Under the pieces are notes generated by a model. That model was not told where the DNA came from, ran no database searches, and saw nothing but the letters and a program-made list of their open reading frames with translations. Positions 5,781-6,801 of a stretch of DNA of 6,801 bases are shown here, in pieces (the stretch's first letter is position 1; each line of letters begins with the position of its first letter). This DNA comes from an uncultured Chlamydiae bacterium (GTDB lineage: Bacteria > Chlamydiota > Chlamydiia > Chlamydiales > CALBHK01): positions 1-6,801 of the forward strand of contig CALBHK010000012.1 in the NCBI GenBank assembly GCA_937894565.1, in the 5' to 3' direction. The position numbers and the translations under genes were made by a program.

Positions 5781-6615
5781 GAGGAGAGGGTGGAGAGCGC
5801 AGGGGAATTTTAACGGTCACGGGCATGCCTTGGCGCAAGAAAAAGTCGGTATTGTCGATGATGATGCGCAGGCGGTAGACCAAATCTGTACGTAAATCGG
5901 TCGTCTCTACCGATTTAGGCGTAAATTCGGCAATGGGAGAGATAAAGCCTACATAACCTTGGTAATGACCACCGGAATCATTAAAGATTTCGGCTTTCAT
6001 GCCCGGATAAATTTTTCCCAATTCTGTCTCTTTAATGTAGGCGCGTATCCAGATAGGGTTAAGCAAAGAGAGCGTGTAGACAGGGTCTCCCGCGGCAACT
6101 ATTGTTCCAGGCTCACGAATACGAGTTAAGATAATTCCTGGGCTGGGAGAGAGTATTTGAGTGTCTTTTAAGGCTGTTTCGTTAATGGCTAGCTGAGCTT
6201 GTGCTTGAGCTAGATTGGCCTTTAATTGATTGCGCGTGCTTAAAGCGTTATTGCGGTCTTCTTTGGAAACGGACTGGGATTGAACAAGCTCCTCTCTACG
6301 CTCGTAGAGAGACTGAGCGTTTTCTAAATTAATTTTAACAGCTTGCAGCTGGGCTCTGGATTTATCTATTTCATTTTGATAGGGGATAGGGTCTAGCTGA
6401 GCTAAAAGATCAGATGTTTGTATAAGATCGCCCTCTTCAAAGAAGAGCTTTTCGATACGACCAGGCACACGAAAACCAAGATCGACCGTGCGGATATCCA
6501 CATTGCCGTATAGGGTGAGTTCTTCTTTGGAATGGTTGTGATCTCTGAAATAGAAAAAGGCGATGGCAGCAGCAATAAAGAGAAGTAATAAAAGAAGGAG
6601 TAGAGTTTTTTTCAT
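5773..6615 (-). CDS. ybhG: HlyD-family periplasmic adaptor, YbhG-like, with short coiled coil
   Basis: The membrane-fusion (adaptor) protein that links the inner-membrane exporter to an outer-membrane channel. Residues 1-24 are a very Leu-rich membrane anchor or uncleaved signal. A subfamily hallmark, LTLYGNVDIRTVDLGFRV (33-50), opens the first half of the lipoyl-like domain. Residues 82-152 are a Gln/Ala/Leu-rich helical hairpin with its turn near SQSVSKED (113-120), and the second lipoyl half is about 155-185. A beta-barrel domain follows, ending in EFTPKSVETTDLRTDLVYRL (230-249) and RQGMPVTVKI (261-270), both strongly YbhG-like. At 280 residues it is about 50 shorter than E. coli YbhG (332), and the shortfall lies in the hairpin. 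It is the first gene of the operon. The ribosome binding site is weak (only CTGG, 8-11 bases before the ATG), but the Leu-rich start and the upstream promoter support this ATG. Confidence 0.9.
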   Translation of the reverse strand: MKKTLLLLLLLLFIAAAIAFFYFRDHNHSKEELTLYGNVDIRTVDLGFRVPGRIEKLFFEEGDLIQTSDLLAQLDPIPYQNEIDKSRAQLQAVKINLENAQSLYERREELVQSQSVSKEDRNNALSTRNQLKANLAQAQAQLAINETALKDTQILSPSPGIILTRIREPGTIVAAGDPVYTLSLLNPIWIRAYIKETELGKIYPGMKAEIFNDSGGHYQGYVGFISPIAEFTPKSVETTDLRTDLVYRLRIIIDNTDFFLRQGMPVTVKIPLRSPPSPHD

Positions 6616-6650
6616 TGATTAACCAGTTTTTTTCACTATATAACAGGGGG

Positions 6651-6679
6651 ATATTAAATTTCTAATTCACCTTACGCAA
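6651..6679 (-). promoter_or_regulatory. Probable sigma70-like promoter of the ybhGFSR operon
   Basis: On the minus strand TTGCGT (6674-6679) and TAATAT (6651-6656) stand exactly 17 bases apart. TTGCGT keeps the TTG core and TAATAT keeps the key T, A and final T. Transcription would begin near 6644, giving a leader of about 28 bases before the ybhG ATG. A long A/T tract lies directly upstream of the -35 box and could act as an UP element. I see no clear operator dyad across the promoter. Confidence 0.5.
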
Positions 6680-6685
6680 AACAGG

Positions 6686-6730
6686 ATGAAAAAAAAGATA
6701 ACAAGATAAAAAAAAAGAAAAAGAAGAAAG
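6686..6730. repeat. Purine (A/G) low-complexity tract upstream of the operon promoter
   Basis: The plus strand here is almost entirely A and G with runs of eight and nine A, so the minus strand reads as a T/C tract. It ends about 7 bases from the -35 box of the operon promoter, a position suited to A-tract bending or contact with the RNA polymerase alpha subunit. No coding frame of any length with a normal start codon crosses it. Confidence 0.5.
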
Positions 6731-6757
6731 ATTGGATCGGCCTATGGAAAAAATTCA

Positions 6758-6789
6758 ACGATAAAAACGATACAACGATAAGAACGATA
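6758..6789. repeat. Four direct repeats of ACGATA, 8-9 bases apart
   Basis: ACGATA occurs at 6758-6763, 6767-6772, 6775-6780 and 6784-6789, each preceded by A. The pitch is 9, 8 and 9 bases. The array lies about 80-110 bases upstream of the operon -35 box. It could be a cluster of binding sites for a regulator, a short tandem repeat prone to slippage, or part of a gene mostly beyond the right edge; the window ends 12 bases later. Confidence 0.6.
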
Positions 6790-6801
6790 AAAAAATTTAA
6801 A

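Noticed and set aside
6657..6801. Plus-strand frame open to the right edge, Lys/Asp/Asn-rich
   Set aside because: It has no ATG, GTG or TTG start in the window, and its composition merely reflects the A/G tract; it also runs over the operon promoter. The ATGs at 6686 and 6744 give only 7- and 6-codon frames.
1..6801. CRISPR array, tRNA, rRNA or riboswitch
   Set aside because: No regularly spaced long repeats, no tRNA-like cloverleaf or rRNA sequence, and leaders too short to hold a known riboswitch.

Overview
The window reads as part of a moderately AT-rich Gram-negative genome. It carries an outer-membrane efflux lipoprotein and a periplasmic adaptor, which only make sense in a two-membrane cell. 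No rRNA, tRNA or diagnostic housekeeping gene is present, so I do not name a taxon. The low G+C and the lone unrecognised protein would fit, among others, a host-associated or intracellular lineage, but that is a guess.

Layout: (1) Bases 1-961, minus strand: the first 320 codons of a TolC-family outer-membrane factor of the CzcC/CusC-like type, running off the left edge of the window. (2) Bases 962-1081: a short divergent intergenic region with start signals for genes on both sides. (3) Bases 1082-1642, plus strand: a 186-residue protein I do not recognise, clearly AT-richer than its neighbours. (4) Bases 1643-1857: a convergent intergenic region with a small dyad and a perfect 15-bp GC-rich hairpin followed by a T run. 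(5) Bases 1858-6615, minus strand: a tightly packed four-gene operon, in transcription order ybhG (HlyD-type adaptor), ybhF (tandem ABC ATPase), ybhS and ybhR (two ABC-2 permeases). (6) Bases 6616-6801: the upstream region of that operon, with a good sigma70-like promoter, a long A/G tract and four short direct repeats.

The four-gene operon is a complete YbhGFSR-type ABC exporter. YbhF powers transport, YbhS and YbhR form the membrane pore, and YbhG bridges the periplasm towards an outer-membrane channel. The truncated TolC-family gene lies on the same strand just beyond the operon and is a natural candidate channel. However, it is separated by an opposite-strand gene and a terminator-like hairpin, and it has its own start signals, so the partnership is an inference. 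In E. coli the equivalent system is controlled by the TetR-type repressor CecR (YbiH); no such regulator lies in this window.

I see no undescribed multi-gene system here. The points most worth a second look are the unknown AT-rich gene, a possible small RNA ending at the strong hairpin, the shortened adaptor, the degenerate half of the ATPase, and the repeats upstream of the operon.
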